A DNA stretch of 64,000 bases from Lacrimispora amygdalina (GTDB lineage: Bacteria > Bacillota > Clostridia > Lachnospirales > Lachnospiraceae), in contig NZ_OAOF01000023.1 of NCBI RefSeq assembly GCF_900205965.1, positions 1 to 64,000 on the forward strand, in the 5' to 3' direction. The position numbers and the translations under genes are program-made. Positions 34,281 to 43,146 of this stretch are shown here, in pieces. Position 1 is the stretch's first letter. Each line of letters begins with the position of its first letter. The notes beneath the pieces were generated by a model. That model saw nothing but the letters and a program-made list of their open reading frames with translations. It ran no database searches and was not told the DNA's origin.

Positions 34281-35558
34281 ATGAAATTTACAAAAGCCTC
34301 CCCTTTAAGGGGGGAATTATCCATACCCGGTGATAAATCCATATCCCACCGCAGTATCATGTTCGGCTCTCTTGCAAAAGGTACGACGGAGATCACCAAT
34401 TTTCTTCAGGGCGCAGACTGCCTGTCTACTATTGCCTGTTTTAAAAAGATGGGCATTGATATTGAAAATAACGGGGACTCTGTGATTGTTCACGGAAACG
34501 GTCTTTATGGACTAAAAAAACCGGAGGATATACTGGACTGCGGCAACAGCGGCACCACCACCCGCCTGATATCAGGTCTTCTGTCTGCCCAGAACTTTGA
34601 TGTCACCTTAACCGGCGATGAGTCCATAAAAAAACGCCCGATGAAACGGATTATGGACCCGCTCTCTCACATGGGTGCTGATATCAGAAGCCTGGAAGGC
34701 AATGGCTGTGCGCCTCTTGCCATTACCGGAAAGAAGCTTTACGGCATTCATTACACCAGCAGGGTAGCCTCTGCCCAGGTTAAATCAGCCATTCTTCTGG
34801 CAGGACTTTATGCAGAAGGGGAAACCAAGGTAACCGAACCATATATTTCAAGAAACCATTCAGAAATCATGCTGAAATACTTTGGTGCTGATGTAACAAC
34901 AGAAGGGACAACTGCCTCCATACGGTCTGCAAAGGAACTGTATGGCAGCAGAATTGATGTTCCCGGGGATATCTCCTCTGCCGCCTTTTTCATTGCAGCT
35001 GGTCTTTTAATACCTGGTTCTGAAATACTGATAAAGCATGTGGGAATCAATCCTACCAGAGACGGAATTCTTACTGTATGCAGGGATATGGGCGCGGATA
35101 TCACTCTGCTTAATAAAAACAACGGTTCCGGTGAGCCTACTGCTGATATTCTTGTAAAAACCAGTACTCTTTGCGGAACCGAAATCGGCGGTGCCATTAT
35201 CCCCACTTTAATTGATGAACTTCCCATCATAGCTGCCATGGCATGTTTTGCAGAGGGCGAAACTATAATCAGAGATGCAGGAGAATTAAAGGTAAAGGAA
35301 TCCAACCGGATTGAGGTAATGGTTAAGAATCTTTCTGCAATGGGAGCCGATGTAACAGAAACAGAGGACGGAATGATTATACGCGGGGGAAATCCTCTTC
35401 ACGGAGCAGTAATTGACAGCAGGCTGGACCACCGGATCGCCATGACCTTCGCTGTTGCAGGACTATGTGCAGATGGTGAAACGCAGATCAAGGGAGCTGA
35501 ATGCGTAAATATATCCTACCCCGGTTTCTACAGGGATTTAGAGCGTCTGGGTAAATAA
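34281..35558 (+). CDS. aroA: 3-Phosphoshikimate 1-carboxyvinyltransferase (EPSP synthase)
   Basis: Sixth step of the shikimate pathway. 425 residues. Motifs in order: LSIPGDKSISHRSIMFGSLA near the N-terminus, LDCGNSGTTTRLISGLLS near residue 88, KKRPMKRIMDPL, SAQVKSAILLAGL and KVKESNRIEVM. The length and motif set are canonical; in the site that in class I enzymes is GNAGTAMR it reads GNSGTTTR, as in class II type enzymes. It ends the aromatic operon, 12 nt after tyrA, with a GAGAGG ribosome site. Confidence 0.97.
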   Translation: MKFTKASPLRGELSIPGDKSISHRSIMFGSLAKGTTEITNFLQGADCLSTIACFKKMGIDIENNGDSVIVHGNGLYGLKKPEDILDCGNSGTTTRLISGLLSAQNFDVTLTGDESIKKRPMKRIMDPLSHMGADIRSLEGNGCAPLAITGKKLYGIHYTSRVASAQVKSAILLAGLYAEGETKVTEPYISRNHSEIMLKYFGADVTTEGTTASIRSAKELYGSRIDVPGDISSAAFFIAAGLLIPGSEILIKHVGINPTRDGILTVCRDMGADITLLNKNNGSGEPTADILVKTSTLCGTEIGGAIIPTLIDELPIIAAMACFAEGETIIRDAGELKVKESNRIEVMVKNLSAMGADVTETEDGMIIRGGNPLHGAVIDSRLDHRIAMTFAVAGLCADGETQIKGAECVNISYPGFYRDLERLGK

Positions 35559-35570
35559 CCCATAAAACAT

Positions 35571-35618
35571 AAAAAGCAAAAAAACAGCAGCTCCATCTCA
35601 TGTTTTTTTGCTTTTTTA
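35571..35618. terminator. Bidirectional terminator
   Basis: A 16-bp perfect stem (AAAAAGCAAAAAAACA / TGTTTTTTTGCTTTTT) between aroA and the convergent hydrolase gene. Confidence 0.8.
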
Positions 35619-35625
35619 TATTTGA

Positions 35626-36138
35626 TTATAAAACAGTAACCTGGCACATCTTCATGGCATTCAAAGCATTCTCATGGCTTTCCGGTGTAACTCCTGCACA
35701 ACAGGAAGAATCAACCAGAATTGGAATTTCCGGAAGAAATGCTTTGATTAACAGAGCGTTGGATATGACGCAGATATCGGTGCACAGACCGACCAGCTCT
35801 ATGGATTTATAGCTGCCTGACGCTGCATATTCTCCCACAGCCTTACTGGCAAAGGTATTCTTCTCAAACCGCCTGCCCGGAATCTCTTTTATCGCATCCG
35901 CCAATTCCCAGCCTGGAGTCCCCTTCACACAATGAATAACCGGAAGATTCTTTCCCTCCTGGGTATCCATATAATCGTTCTCATGGGTATCAAGCGTAAA
36001 TATCACATCGTCTCCTGATTCCTGATACTCTTCAATTTTCTTTTTTACATTGGTAACGACCGCCTCCGCTTCCCTGGTTCCCAATGAACCGTTTATAAAA
36101 TCCTTCTGCATGTCCACCACAACTAACAATCTGCTCAT
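35626..36138 (-). CDS. Isochorismatase-family cysteine hydrolase (nicotinamidase-like)
   Basis: A 170-residue enzyme. The catalytic triad is visible: DMQKDFING near residue 9 (Asp), FEKNTFASKA near residue 87 (Lys), and GLCTDICVISNALLIKA near residue 114 (Cys). The start is the ATG after AAGGAGAACTT; an earlier in-frame ATG lacks a ribosome site. Substrates in this family range from nicotinamide to isochorismate and ureidoacrylate; the metal loop HENDYMDT fits nicotinamidase-like members, but the call is generic. Confidence 0.85.
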   Translation of the reverse strand: MSRLLVVVDMQKDFINGSLGTREAEAVVTNVKKKIEEYQESGDDVIFTLDTHENDYMDTQEGKNLPVIHCVKGTPGWELADAIKEIPGRRFEKNTFASKAVGEYAASGSYKSIELVGLCTDICVISNALLIKAFLPEIPILVDSSCCAGVTPESHENALNAMKMCQVTVL

Positions 36139-36217
36139 AAGTTCTCCTTCCATCGCATGTCTTTTTTTCATTCTATCACAGATCCAGGGAAATAAAGAAA
36201 GAATTTTCAATTACCTG

Positions 36218-36246
36218 TTGACAAAATTCCTTTCACGCATTAATAT
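36218..36246 (+). promoter_or_regulatory. Promoter of the Trp T-box transcript
   Basis: TTGACA, a 17-nt spacer, then TAATAT. It overlaps the upstream end of the region read by the divergent hydrolase gene and stands just before the T-box leader. Confidence 0.75.
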
Positions 36247-36252
36247 ATTGAT

Positions 36253-36530
36253 TAATAAAAGAAACCGTTGAAAAAGAAGAGTAAGCTTTCGAAGCAGTAT
36301 TTCAGAGAGCCGCCGGTGGTGTGAGTGCGGTATAGTGCAGATAGCTGAATGGACTTTTGAGGGCAGCCTTGAACCGACAGGAAGTAGGGGCTGACGGATT
36401 CCACAACCGTTATTCATGTGGCATATATGTTAGTATATGAAAAGAGGGCTTATATTAAGTCAATTTGAGTGGCACCGCGGATTGTATGATTCGTCTCAAG
36501 TATGTGAATAACATACTTGGGACTTTTTTT
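36253..36530 (+). promoter_or_regulatory. Trp-specific T-box riboswitch
   Basis: A T-box leader in front of an ABC importer. It shows GAAGAGTAAGC and AGAGAGCCGCCGGTGGTGTG landmarks of Stem I, then GCTGAATGGACTTTTGAGGGC, which gives specifier UGG (Trp) at 36,350-36,352. The T-box sequence GAGTGGCACCGCGG is at 36,467-36,480. The terminator stem is GTCTCAAGTATGT / ACATACTTGGGAC with a T-run, ending at 36,530. Uncharged tRNA(Trp) should turn the importer on. Confidence 0.93.
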
Positions 36531-36580
36531 ATGCAATGAAAGCATTTTATTAATGAGAATAAATTTCAGGAGGAATTATT

Positions 36581-37648
36581 ATGAAAAAATCAGTAAAAAT
36601 CATGTTATTTGCAGCACTTGCTGCTACCCTTACCGGATGTGCTTCCGGTAAATCACCAGAGAGCACCAAAGAGACCAACGCCACTAATACTACTGCTGCT
36701 GCAACTGCCAAGAGCGAAGAAACCAAAGCCTACACCATTGGAATCGCCCAGTTTGCAGAGCATGGTTCTCTTGATAACTGCAGGGAAGGTTTTTTAAAGG
36801 GGCTTGCAGAGGAAGGACTGGAGGAAGGAAAGAATTTAACCGTCCTTTATGAAAATGCGCAGGCAGATGGCGGTACTGCCAGTCAGATCGTAAACAACTT
36901 TCTGGCCAAAAAGACCAATCTGATCTGCGCCATTGCAACTCCTATGGCACAGGCAGCCTACAGCGGCGCAAAAAAAGCGGATATACCTGTTATCTTTACC
37001 GCTGTTACAGATCCGGCAGCTGCTGCACTTGCCAATGAAGATGGTACACCGGTAGGCGAAATAACCGGAACCAGCGATAAGCTTCCCGTTGAAAAACAGC
37101 TGGAAATGATCCGCAAGATTCTTCCGGATGCAAAAAAAATCGGTATTTTATACAGCACCAGCGAAGTAAACTCAGAGACAGCTATTAAAGAATACAAAGC
37201 GGCTGCTGCGAATTACGGATTTGAAATCGTAGAAGGACCGGTTACTGCCACAGCTGATATTCCCCTGGCAGCTGACAGCATTTTGGAAAAGGTTGACTGC
37301 CTTAACAATTTAACTGATAATACAGTAGTCAGCTCTCTTCCGCTTATCCTTGATAAAGCCGGCAAAAAGAACATTCCTGTTTTCGGCAGTGAAGTGGAAC
37401 AGGTAAAGATCGGCTGCCTCGCAGCAATGGGTCTTGATTATGTGGATTTAGGAAAACAGACCGGTGTCATGGCTGCCAAAGTATTAAAGGGTGAAGCCAA
37501 AGCAAGTGAATTAAACTTTGAAGTAATCAAAGATGCAGCATTTTACGGCAATTCTAAGGTTGCCGAAACACTGGGCATCACCTTACCAAAGGATATGACC
37601 GATACTGCAGCTGAGATATTTACTGATATTTCAAAAGGAACAAAATAA
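36581..37648 (+). CDS. trpX: ABC importer substrate-binding lipoprotein, tryptophan (TrpX-type)
   Basis: A 355-residue lipoprotein of the COG2984 type (periplasmic-binding-like). Lipobox LTGC with the lipid Cys at residue 20, then a Thr/Ala/Glu linker to about residue 50. The two lobes carry IGIAQFAEHGSLDNCREGF, then TPMAQAAYSGAKKADIPVIF, ILYSTSEVNSETAIKEYK and DNTVVSSLPLILDKAGKK. COG2984-type importers behind Trp T-boxes are called trpXYZ. The tryptophan specificity is inferred from the Trp T-box, not from the binding pocket. It has an AGGAGGA ribosome site. Confidence 0.85.
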   Translation: MKKSVKIMLFAALAATLTGCASGKSPESTKETNATNTTAAATAKSEETKAYTIGIAQFAEHGSLDNCREGFLKGLAEEGLEEGKNLTVLYENAQADGGTASQIVNNFLAKKTNLICAIATPMAQAAYSGAKKADIPVIFTAVTDPAAAALANEDGTPVGEITGTSDKLPVEKQLEMIRKILPDAKKIGILYSTSEVNSETAIKEYKAAAANYGFEIVEGPVTATADIPLAADSILEKVDCLNNLTDNTVVSSLPLILDKAGKKNIPVFGSEVEQVKIGCLAAMGLDYVDLGKQTGVMAAKVLKGEAKASELNFEVIKDAAFYGNSKVAETLGITLPKDMTDTAAEIFTDISKGTK

Positions 37649-37674
37649 ATAGAAACATTGGAGGAAGTTAAATC

Positions 37675-38553
37675 ATGTCAATTATACTTGGCGTTTTGGA
37701 AGAAGGTCTGGTTTATGCCATTATGGCACTGGGCGTATACATCACTTATAAGATCCTGGATTTTCCGGATCTGTCTGTTGATGGGACCTTTCCCCTTGGA
37801 GGCGCTGTTACCGTTACCCTTATTTTAGCCGGATTCAATCCTCTGGCAACCCTGTTTATCGCATTTGCCATAGGAGCTCTTGCAGGATGCATTACCGGTT
37901 TCATTCATGTAAAATTAAAAGTACGGGATCTTCTGTCTGGTATTATTGTCATGACCGCTTTGTACTCCGTTAATTTAAGAGTCGCCGGAAAAGCCAATGT
38001 TCCATTTTTCAATGTGAATACCATTTTTGAAAACAGCCTGGTTAACAGGCTGTTTCCGGCGTCTTTAAGCTCTATAACTGTAGTTATCATACTTGCACTC
38101 ATCGTTCTCATTGTAAAATTTATCTTGGACCAATACTTAAAAACCCGCTCCGGCTATCTCTTAAGAGCAGTCGGCGATAATGAGACACTTGTTACTTCTC
38201 TTGCAAAGGACCGGGGAATGGTTAAAATCGTGGGGCTGGCTATCGCAAACGGACTTGCTTCCCTGGCAGGCTCCGTATACTGTCAGCAAAAGGGATTTTT
38301 CGAAATCAGCATGGGAACGGGAACCATCGTTATAGGACTTGCCAATGTAATCATTGGAACAAAGCTGTTTAAGCGGGTCGGATTTGTGAAATCAACCACT
38401 GCTGTCATTATAGGCTCAATTATTTACAAAGCCTGTGTGTCATTTGCGATCTATCTGGGTATGGAAGCTTCTGATCTGAAACTGATTACATCTGTTCTGT
38501 TCTTGGCAATTCTGGTACTGAGCAACGGAAGGGAAAAGAAGGTGAAAGCATGA
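37675..38553 (+). CDS. trpY: ABC importer permease (TrpY-type)
   Basis: A 292-residue membrane protein with about nine hydrophobic segments, of the branched-chain amino acid/ribose-type permease family. Signature parts are FPDLSVDGTFPLGGAVTVTL near residue 30, LKVRDLLSGIIVMTALYSVNL near residue 80, and MGTGTIVIGLANVIIG near residue 210. It lies between the binding protein and the ATPase; the stop overlaps the ATPase start by 4 nt (ATGA). Confidence 0.88.
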   Translation: MSIILGVLEEGLVYAIMALGVYITYKILDFPDLSVDGTFPLGGAVTVTLILAGFNPLATLFIAFAIGALAGCITGFIHVKLKVRDLLSGIIVMTALYSVNLRVAGKANVPFFNVNTIFENSLVNRLFPASLSSITVVIILALIVLIVKFILDQYLKTRSGYLLRAVGDNETLVTSLAKDRGMVKIVGLAIANGLASLAGSVYCQQKGFFEISMGTGTIVIGLANVIIGTKLFKRVGFVKSTTAVIIGSIIYKACVSFAIYLGMEASDLKLITSVLFLAILVLSNGREKKVKA

Positions 38554-39323
38554 TTGAACTGAAAAATATCAACAAATATTACAACCACGGAACCGTCAAT
38601 GAGATGTGTCTGTTCCATGACTTTCAATTAACCATAAAGAACCAGCAGTTCATATCAGTTGTGGGCAGCAATGGATCCGGGAAAACTTCTCTCTTAAATC
38701 TGATCTGCGGAAGTATTCCTCTGGACAGCGGATCCATACTCATTAACGGAACTGATATTACCAGCATGCCGGAATACCGCCGTCAGCGGCGTATTGGAAG
38801 AGTCTATCAGAACCCCGCCATGGGTACCTGCCCTAACATGACTATTCTGGAAAATATGGCACTGGCTGATACGAAAGGAAAACCATTTAACTTACGTCCC
38901 GGAACCAATAAGCAGCGGATTGGGTATTACAGAGAACAGCTTCGCACCTTAGGTCTGGGCCTGGAAGACAAACTGCACGTAAAGGTAGGGGTGTTGTCCG
39001 GAGGGCAGAGACAGGCCATGGCACTTTTAATGTCAACCATGACACCTATCGAATTCCTGATTCTTGATGAACATACAGCAGCCCTTGATCCCAAAACGGC
39101 TGAGATCATCATGCAGCTGACAGACAAGATCGTAAAAGAAAAGCAGCTGACAACCATCATGGTGACTCATAACCTCCGTTATGCAGTAGACTACGGTAAC
39201 AGGCTTTTGATGATGCACCAGGGAAATGCAGTTGTGGACTGTTCAGATGAAGAAAAAGATAATATTGATATTAACTTTATACTTGAAAAATTTAATGAGA
39301 TCAGCATAGAATGCGGAAATTAA
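38550..39323 (+). CDS. trpZ: ABC importer ATP-binding protein (TrpZ-type)
   Basis: A 257-residue nucleotide-binding protein. Walker A GSNGSGKTS near residue 38, signature LSGGQRQAMALLM near residue 150, Walker B with catalytic Glu-type position LILDEHTAALDP near residue 172, switch His in VTHNLRYAVDYG. It completes the trpXYZ-type importer and is translationally coupled to the permease (ATGA overlap). Confidence 0.93.
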   Translation: MIELKNINKYYNHGTVNEMCLFHDFQLTIKNQQFISVVGSNGSGKTSLLNLICGSIPLDSGSILINGTDITSMPEYRRQRRIGRVYQNPAMGTCPNMTILENMALADTKGKPFNLRPGTNKQRIGYYREQLRTLGLGLEDKLHVKVGVLSGGQRQAMALLMSTMTPIEFLILDEHTAALDPKTAEIIMQLTDKIVKEKQLTTIMVTHNLRYAVDYGNRLLMMHQGNAVVDCSDEEKDNIDINFILEKFNEISIECGN

Positions 39324-39342
39324 TCAAAATTATATAACAACT

Positions 39343-39385
39343 CAAAAATAGCCTGGGTCAATTCTCATAGACCCAGGCTTTGACT
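39343..39385. terminator. Bidirectional terminator
   Basis: A perfect 10-bp stem (AGCCTGGGTC / GACCCAGGCT) with a 10-nt loop between the convergent importer operon and the KDG kinase operon. Confidence 0.8.
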
Positions 39386-39415
39386 ATATTCATTTTTTCT
39401 TATCCAGACAACTTG

Positions 39416-40441
39416 CTATCTGCTCATCTCACTTTGAGGTCCCTTATCATTATGTTCCCTGATAATCGTATTAACCTCGCTCAAGTCTGAGGTTGGAAGG
39501 TCACCCGGTATAGTATTTTTTAAGGCGGCTGTAGCATTGCCGTACTGGACCGCTTTCATGCAGTCTCCGCCGGTGCTTAAGAGACCATAAAGCGCACCTG
39601 ATATATATGCATCTCCGCTTCCGATCCGGTCCACAACATCAATATTACGGTAAGGTTCTTCCTCATAATATTCGTTTCTCGAAGCATCGTAAATAATAGA
39701 ACCGAATGTATGACTCTTCGGACTATGTACGATTCTTTGAGTGGAAGCCACAATGGATATGGGATAATCCTTAGTAAAGCTCTTCATCATCTCTTTGACT
39801 GTTCCTTCTTTTTTGAAGGTCAGCCTCGCTGTATCTTCCGAGCAGAAAAAGATATCCACATAAGGAAGGATCTGCTCAATGCACGCTCTCGCTTCCTCTC
39901 CTGTCCATAGATTCCCACGGAAATTTACATCAAATGAAATAATCGTACCGCTTTCTTTGAATTTACGCATCATATCAATGGCAGTTTTTCTTGTATTCTC
40001 ACACAAAGCCAGGGTGATGCCGGTAGTGTGAAAACAGGTGGTTGCTTTATACATCTCGTCCGGAAATGAAGCCTCTATAATATTATAAAAAGAACTGTTC
40101 TTTCTGTCATAGATTACCTTAGGCTTTCTTGGATATGCTCCATACTCGTAATAATAAAGCCCAAGTCTGGCATTGGAGCTTTCGTCATATACAAAATAAT
40201 CATCACTGATTCCATAGGAACGTACCTTGTTCTTTACAAAATTTCCCATGTCATTCGATGGAAGCTGCGTTACCACGCCGGTATGAAGACCTAAAAGAGC
40301 CGCTCCTACCGCTACGTTTAACTCTGCTCCACCTACCTGCTTTTGAAAGGAATCTCCCCTGACCAGCCTTTCTACGCCATCCGGAGACAGACGTAAAAGC
40401 AATTCTCCCAGGCTTAATAAATCAAATGGTCTGTCACTCAT
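39416..40441 (-). CDS. PfkB-family sugar kinase, second KDG-kinase paralogue
   Basis: A 341-residue ribokinase-fold kinase. N-terminal LLLRLSPDGVERLVRG and GGAELNVAVGAALLGL; the C-terminal catalytic motif DRIGSGDAYISGALYG holds the base Asp. It resembles 2-keto-3-deoxygluconate kinases, and is a diverged paralogue of the next kinase upstream (for example GGAELNVAVG against GGGEANVAVS). Its ribosome site (GGAGG) stands directly after a strong terminator, so it depends on read-through or an unseen promoter. The substrate could be KDG or a related sugar acid. Confidence 0.85.
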   Translation of the reverse strand: MSDRPFDLLSLGELLLRLSPDGVERLVRGDSFQKQVGGAELNVAVGAALLGLHTGVVTQLPSNDMGNFVKNKVRSYGISDDYFVYDESSNARLGLYYYEYGAYPRKPKVIYDRKNSSFYNIIEASFPDEMYKATTCFHTTGITLALCENTRKTAIDMMRKFKESGTIISFDVNFRGNLWTGEEARACIEQILPYVDIFFCSEDTARLTFKKEGTVKEMMKSFTKDYPISIVASTQRIVHSPKSHTFGSIIYDASRNEYYEEEPYRNIDVVDRIGSGDAYISGALYGLLSTGGDCMKAVQYGNATAALKNTIPGDLPTSDLSEVNTIIREHNDKGPQSEMSR

Positions 40442-40465
40442 CTTGATCGTTCCTCCATAGATTTT

Positions 40466-40494
40466 AAAAAAAGGGGGTCATTGCAATGACCCCC
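40466..40494 (-). terminator. Terminator between the two KDG-type kinases
   Basis: A perfect 22-bp palindrome (GGGGGTCATTG / CAATGACCCCC) is followed on the minus strand by seven T. It closes the first kinase gene, and the GGAGG of the second kinase begins about 15 nt later. Confidence 0.85.
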
Positions 40495-40556
40495 GATGTC
40501 TTTCCTCGTTCAGTTAGAGGCAGTCATATCATCTGCCGGAATAGTTCAGCCTGAAA

Positions 40557-41588
40557 TTATCTCTGAACACGTCCTGATCCGTCACCGCCAGCCAGGTTGT
40601 CAACATCTTCTCTGGATACAAGGTTGAAATCGCCAGGAATGGTGTGCTTTAATGCAGAAGCAGCTACTGCATATTCCAGAGCAGCCTTAAAATCCTTCTT
40701 GTCAGCCATACCGCAGATTACGCCTGCTGCGAAGGAATCTCCGCCGCCTACACGGTCTACGATTGGTGTGATGTGATACTTTCTGGAATGATAGAATTCA
40801 CGGGTAGCACCGTCCATAATACATGCAGACCAGCCGTTATCGGAAGCAGAATGGCTTTCACGTAAAGAGCTGATTACGTACTTGAAGTTGAACTTGTCAA
40901 CCATCTGATTAAAGATATCTACATATCCCTGTAATTCCAGTTCTCCTGAGGTTACATCAGTGTTGCCTGGCTTGAAGCCAAGAACCTTCTCTGCATCTTC
41001 TTCGTTACCGATACATACATCTACATACTGCATTAAGTTTGTCATAACCTTCTGAGCTTTTTCAGAAGACCATAATTTCTTACGGAAGTTTAAGTCAACG
41101 GATACAGTCACGCCGTGTGCCTTAGCTGCCTTTAAAGCTGCCTCAGTCAGTTCTGCTGCACTGTCGCTGACAGCAGGAGTGATTCCTGTAAAATGGAACC
41201 AGTCTGCTCCTTCAAAGATCTCATCAAAGTTAAAGTCTGCAGCTGTTGCTGTAGAGATGGAGGAATGAGCTCTGTCATATACAACAGTAGAAGCTCTCAT
41301 AGCAGAACCTGTCTCTAAGAAATAGATACCAAGTCTTTCTCCGGTTTTTGCAATGTGCTTTGTACCAACATTGTATTTTCTTAAAGCAGCAACTGCGCAC
41401 TCTCCGATCGGATTCTTCGGAACTGCCGATACGAATTCAGCGTCATGTCCGTAGTTTGCAAGAGAAACTGCAACGTTTGCTTCGCCGCCGCCGTAATTTA
41501 CATCAAATTCATCTGCCTGAATAAACTTTTCATTGTTCGGGGTAGATAATCTTAACATGATCTCGCCCATGGTTACGATCTTTGCCAT
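40557..41588 (-). CDS. kdgK: 2-Dehydro-3-deoxygluconate kinase (PfkB family)
   Basis: Phosphorylates 2-keto-3-deoxygluconate to KDPG in hexuronate catabolism. 343 residues. The N-terminal GEIMLRLSTPNNEKF and GGGEANVAVSLANYG, the middle TGITPAVSDSAAELTEAALK and SVDLNFRKKLW, and the C-terminal DRVGGGDSFAAGVICGMA with the catalytic Asp are typical of KdgK. It follows the KDPG aldolase gene by 35 nt, so kinase and aldolase form an operon. The product is the substrate of the adjacent aldolase. Confidence 0.93.
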   Translation of the reverse strand: MAKIVTMGEIMLRLSTPNNEKFIQADEFDVNYGGGEANVAVSLANYGHDAEFVSAVPKNPIGECAVAALRKYNVGTKHIAKTGERLGIYFLETGSAMRASTVVYDRAHSSISTATAADFNFDEIFEGADWFHFTGITPAVSDSAAELTEAALKAAKAHGVTVSVDLNFRKKLWSSEKAQKVMTNLMQYVDVCIGNEEDAEKVLGFKPGNTDVTSGELELQGYVDIFNQMVDKFNFKYVISSLRESHSASDNGWSACIMDGATREFYHSRKYHITPIVDRVGGGDSFAAGVICGMADKKDFKAALEYAVAASALKHTIPGDFNLVSREDVDNLAGGDGSGRVQR

Positions 41589-41623
41589 TTTGTATTCTCC
41601 TTAATTCTGCTGTTCTTAATCTA

Positions 41624-42274
41624 TTATTTACGTGCTGCTGCCACTGCTTCAACAAATTCTTTTGCTTTCGCGGTAACTGCTGCAAAATCGCCTGTATTAG
41701 CGCCCTTTGTCAGGCTGCTGCCTGTACCAACGGCATATGCGCCTGCCTTAATCCACTTATCAACATTATCAACGTCAACACCGCCGGATGGCATGAAGTC
41801 ACCCTGAGGAAGGGGTCCTTTAAAGGAGCTGATCGCTGCCGGTCCCATGATGTTGCCTGGGAAGATCTTGATGATATCACAGCCGCACTCCAGAGCAGTA
41901 ATTGCTTCGGTAGGAGTCATAACACCTGGAAGCATCGGTACTCTGTAACGGTTGCAAAGCTTGATAGTATCTACATTTAAGCCAGGACTTACCACGTAGT
42001 TGGCACCTGCAAGGATTGCTGCTCTTGCAGTCTCAGGATCCAGAACGGTACCTGCACCGATAACAACGTCTTCATTGCTTCTATATTTTTCTGACATCTT
42101 AGCGATGAATTCAATTGGGTTTCCTTCATCCATAGTCATAGTAATTTCAATAAAATTGATTCCGCCTGCAATAATTGCATCTACGACTTTTTCGCCCTGT
42201 TCCAGGCTTTTCGCACGAACAACAGCAACCAGACAGTCTTTTTTCATCTTTGATAAAACTTGTTCTTTTTTCAT
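41624..42274 (-). CDS. eda: KDPG / 4-hydroxy-2-oxoglutarate aldolase
   Basis: Cleaves KDPG to pyruvate and glyceraldehyde 3-phosphate. 216 residues, a normal class I aldolase. Motifs are CLVAVVRAKSLEQGEKVVDA, GGINFIEITMTMDEG (catalytic Glu), GAGTVLDPETARAAILAGAN, SPGLNVDTIKLC and the Schiff-base Lys in DIIKIFPGNIMGP. It is the first gene of the eda-kdgK operon. An IclR-type operator lies in its leader. Confidence 0.96.
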   Translation of the reverse strand: MKKEQVLSKMKKDCLVAVVRAKSLEQGEKVVDAIIAGGINFIEITMTMDEGNPIEFIAKMSEKYRSNEDVVIGAGTVLDPETARAAILAGANYVVSPGLNVDTIKLCNRYRVPMLPGVMTPTEAITALECGCDIIKIFPGNIMGPAAISSFKGPLPQGDFMPSGGVDVDNVDKWIKAGAYAVGTGSSLTKGANTGDFAAVTAKAKEFVEAVAAARK

Positions 42275-42297
42275 GATTGTTCTTCTCTCCTTTTTTA

Positions 42298-42315
42298 AAT
42301 TCGCATATACGAATT
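42298..42315. promoter_or_regulatory. Probable IclR-type operator of the eda-kdgK operon
   Basis: AATTCG-CATATA-CGAATT, with perfect 6-bp outer arms, lies downstream of the -10 in the eda leader. A partial copy (CATATACGAA) occurs in the divergent IclR/LacI gap at about 43,213-43,222. Repressor binding here would block elongation from the eda promoter. Confidence 0.6.
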
Positions 42316-42345
42316 GACTTCATATTTACGATTCCTATACTTGAA

Positions 42346-42374
42346 ATATTAATCGCTTCCAGGCATTTTGTCAA
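42346..42374 (-). promoter_or_regulatory. Promoter of the eda-kdgK operon
   Basis: On the minus strand: TTGACA, a 17-nt spacer, then TAATAT, about 70 nt upstream of the eda start codon. It stands just after the IclR gene stop codon. Confidence 0.75.
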
Positions 42375-42384
42375 TAAGTATTCC

Positions 42385-43146
42385 TCATATTTTTCCAAGA
42401 AAGCCTAATAATCTGGAAACCTCCATACCCTTCATCGAAACCAGCTTTCCAAGAGCATCATAATCCTCTGCCGGCTTATATAAGCTGGAAATGCTGATTG
42501 CTCCCAGCACGTTGCCATCCCGGTCAAAAACCGGGGCTCCCACGCACTGCATATGCTCTTCCATCTCCCTCGCATCAAAAGCGTATCCTCTTTCCCTGAC
42601 CTCATCCAGTTCAGCAAGAAGGCCTTCTCTGTTTCCAATGGTGCGTTCTGTAAACCGGTTAAACCGAATGCGGCTGATAATCTGATCTCTGTTCTCCTCA
42701 TCGCTGTAAGCAAGAATCACCTTTCCTAAAGAAGTACAGTACATAGGATTTTTTGATCCGACCGTTGCCGTTGTAATAATAGGATTCTCCGGTTCGAACT
42801 TACATATGTATACAACATGGTGATCCGATGGAATTCCAAAAAAAACAGTTTTTCCCACTTCCTTTGAAAATGCCTTAAGAACCGGCTCGATTGTTCCGAT
42901 AAAATTCAGATTATTGGTATAATTAACTCCGATCCGGTATGCCATCAGACCGATGGTATAATTCTGCTTCTGCCCCCGCGTCACATTGACCATGCCCATC
43001 TCTCCCAGAGTGGTGACAATATCATAGGCACTGGTCTTCGGCAGATCCAGCTTCTGGCAGATATCATCTAACGTTGCGCCTTCCGGTGTCTTCGAAATAA
43101 GCTTCAGGATTTCTACTGTACGTTGTGTAGTTCTGTTAAGTTTCAT
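42385..43146 (-). CDS. IclR family transcriptional regulator
   Basis: A 253-residue regulator. The N-terminal winged helix-turn-helix (residues 1-65: RTTQRTVEILKLISK, LDDICQKLDLPKTSAYDIVT) and the C-terminal IclR effector domain (about 75-250) are clear; the segments KTVFFGIPSDHHVVYICKFE and GYAFDAREMEEHMQCVGAPVF match KdgR-type members. The start is the ATG after GGAGGCTATACC; the in-frame ATG 45 nt upstream lacks a ribosome site. It lies between the LacI gene and the eda operon, so it probably represses hexuronate genes with KDG or a related acid as inducer. Confidence 0.93.
   Translation of the reverse strand: MKLNRTTQRTVEILKLISKTPEGATLDDICQKLDLPKTSAYDIVTTLGEMGMVNVTRGQKQNYTIGLMAYRIGVNYTNNLNFIGTIEPVLKAFSKEVGKTVFFGIPSDHHVVYICKFEPENPIITTATVGSKNPMYCTSLGKVILAYSDEENRDQIISRIRFNRFTERTIGNREGLLAELDEVRERGYAFDAREMEEHMQCVGAPVFDRDGNVLGAISISSLYKPAEDYDALGKLVSMKGMEVSRLLGFLGKI

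Noticed and set aside
36211..36417. 68-codon frame on the minus strand
   Set aside because: It covers the promoter and Stem I of the Trp T-box and has no ribosome site.
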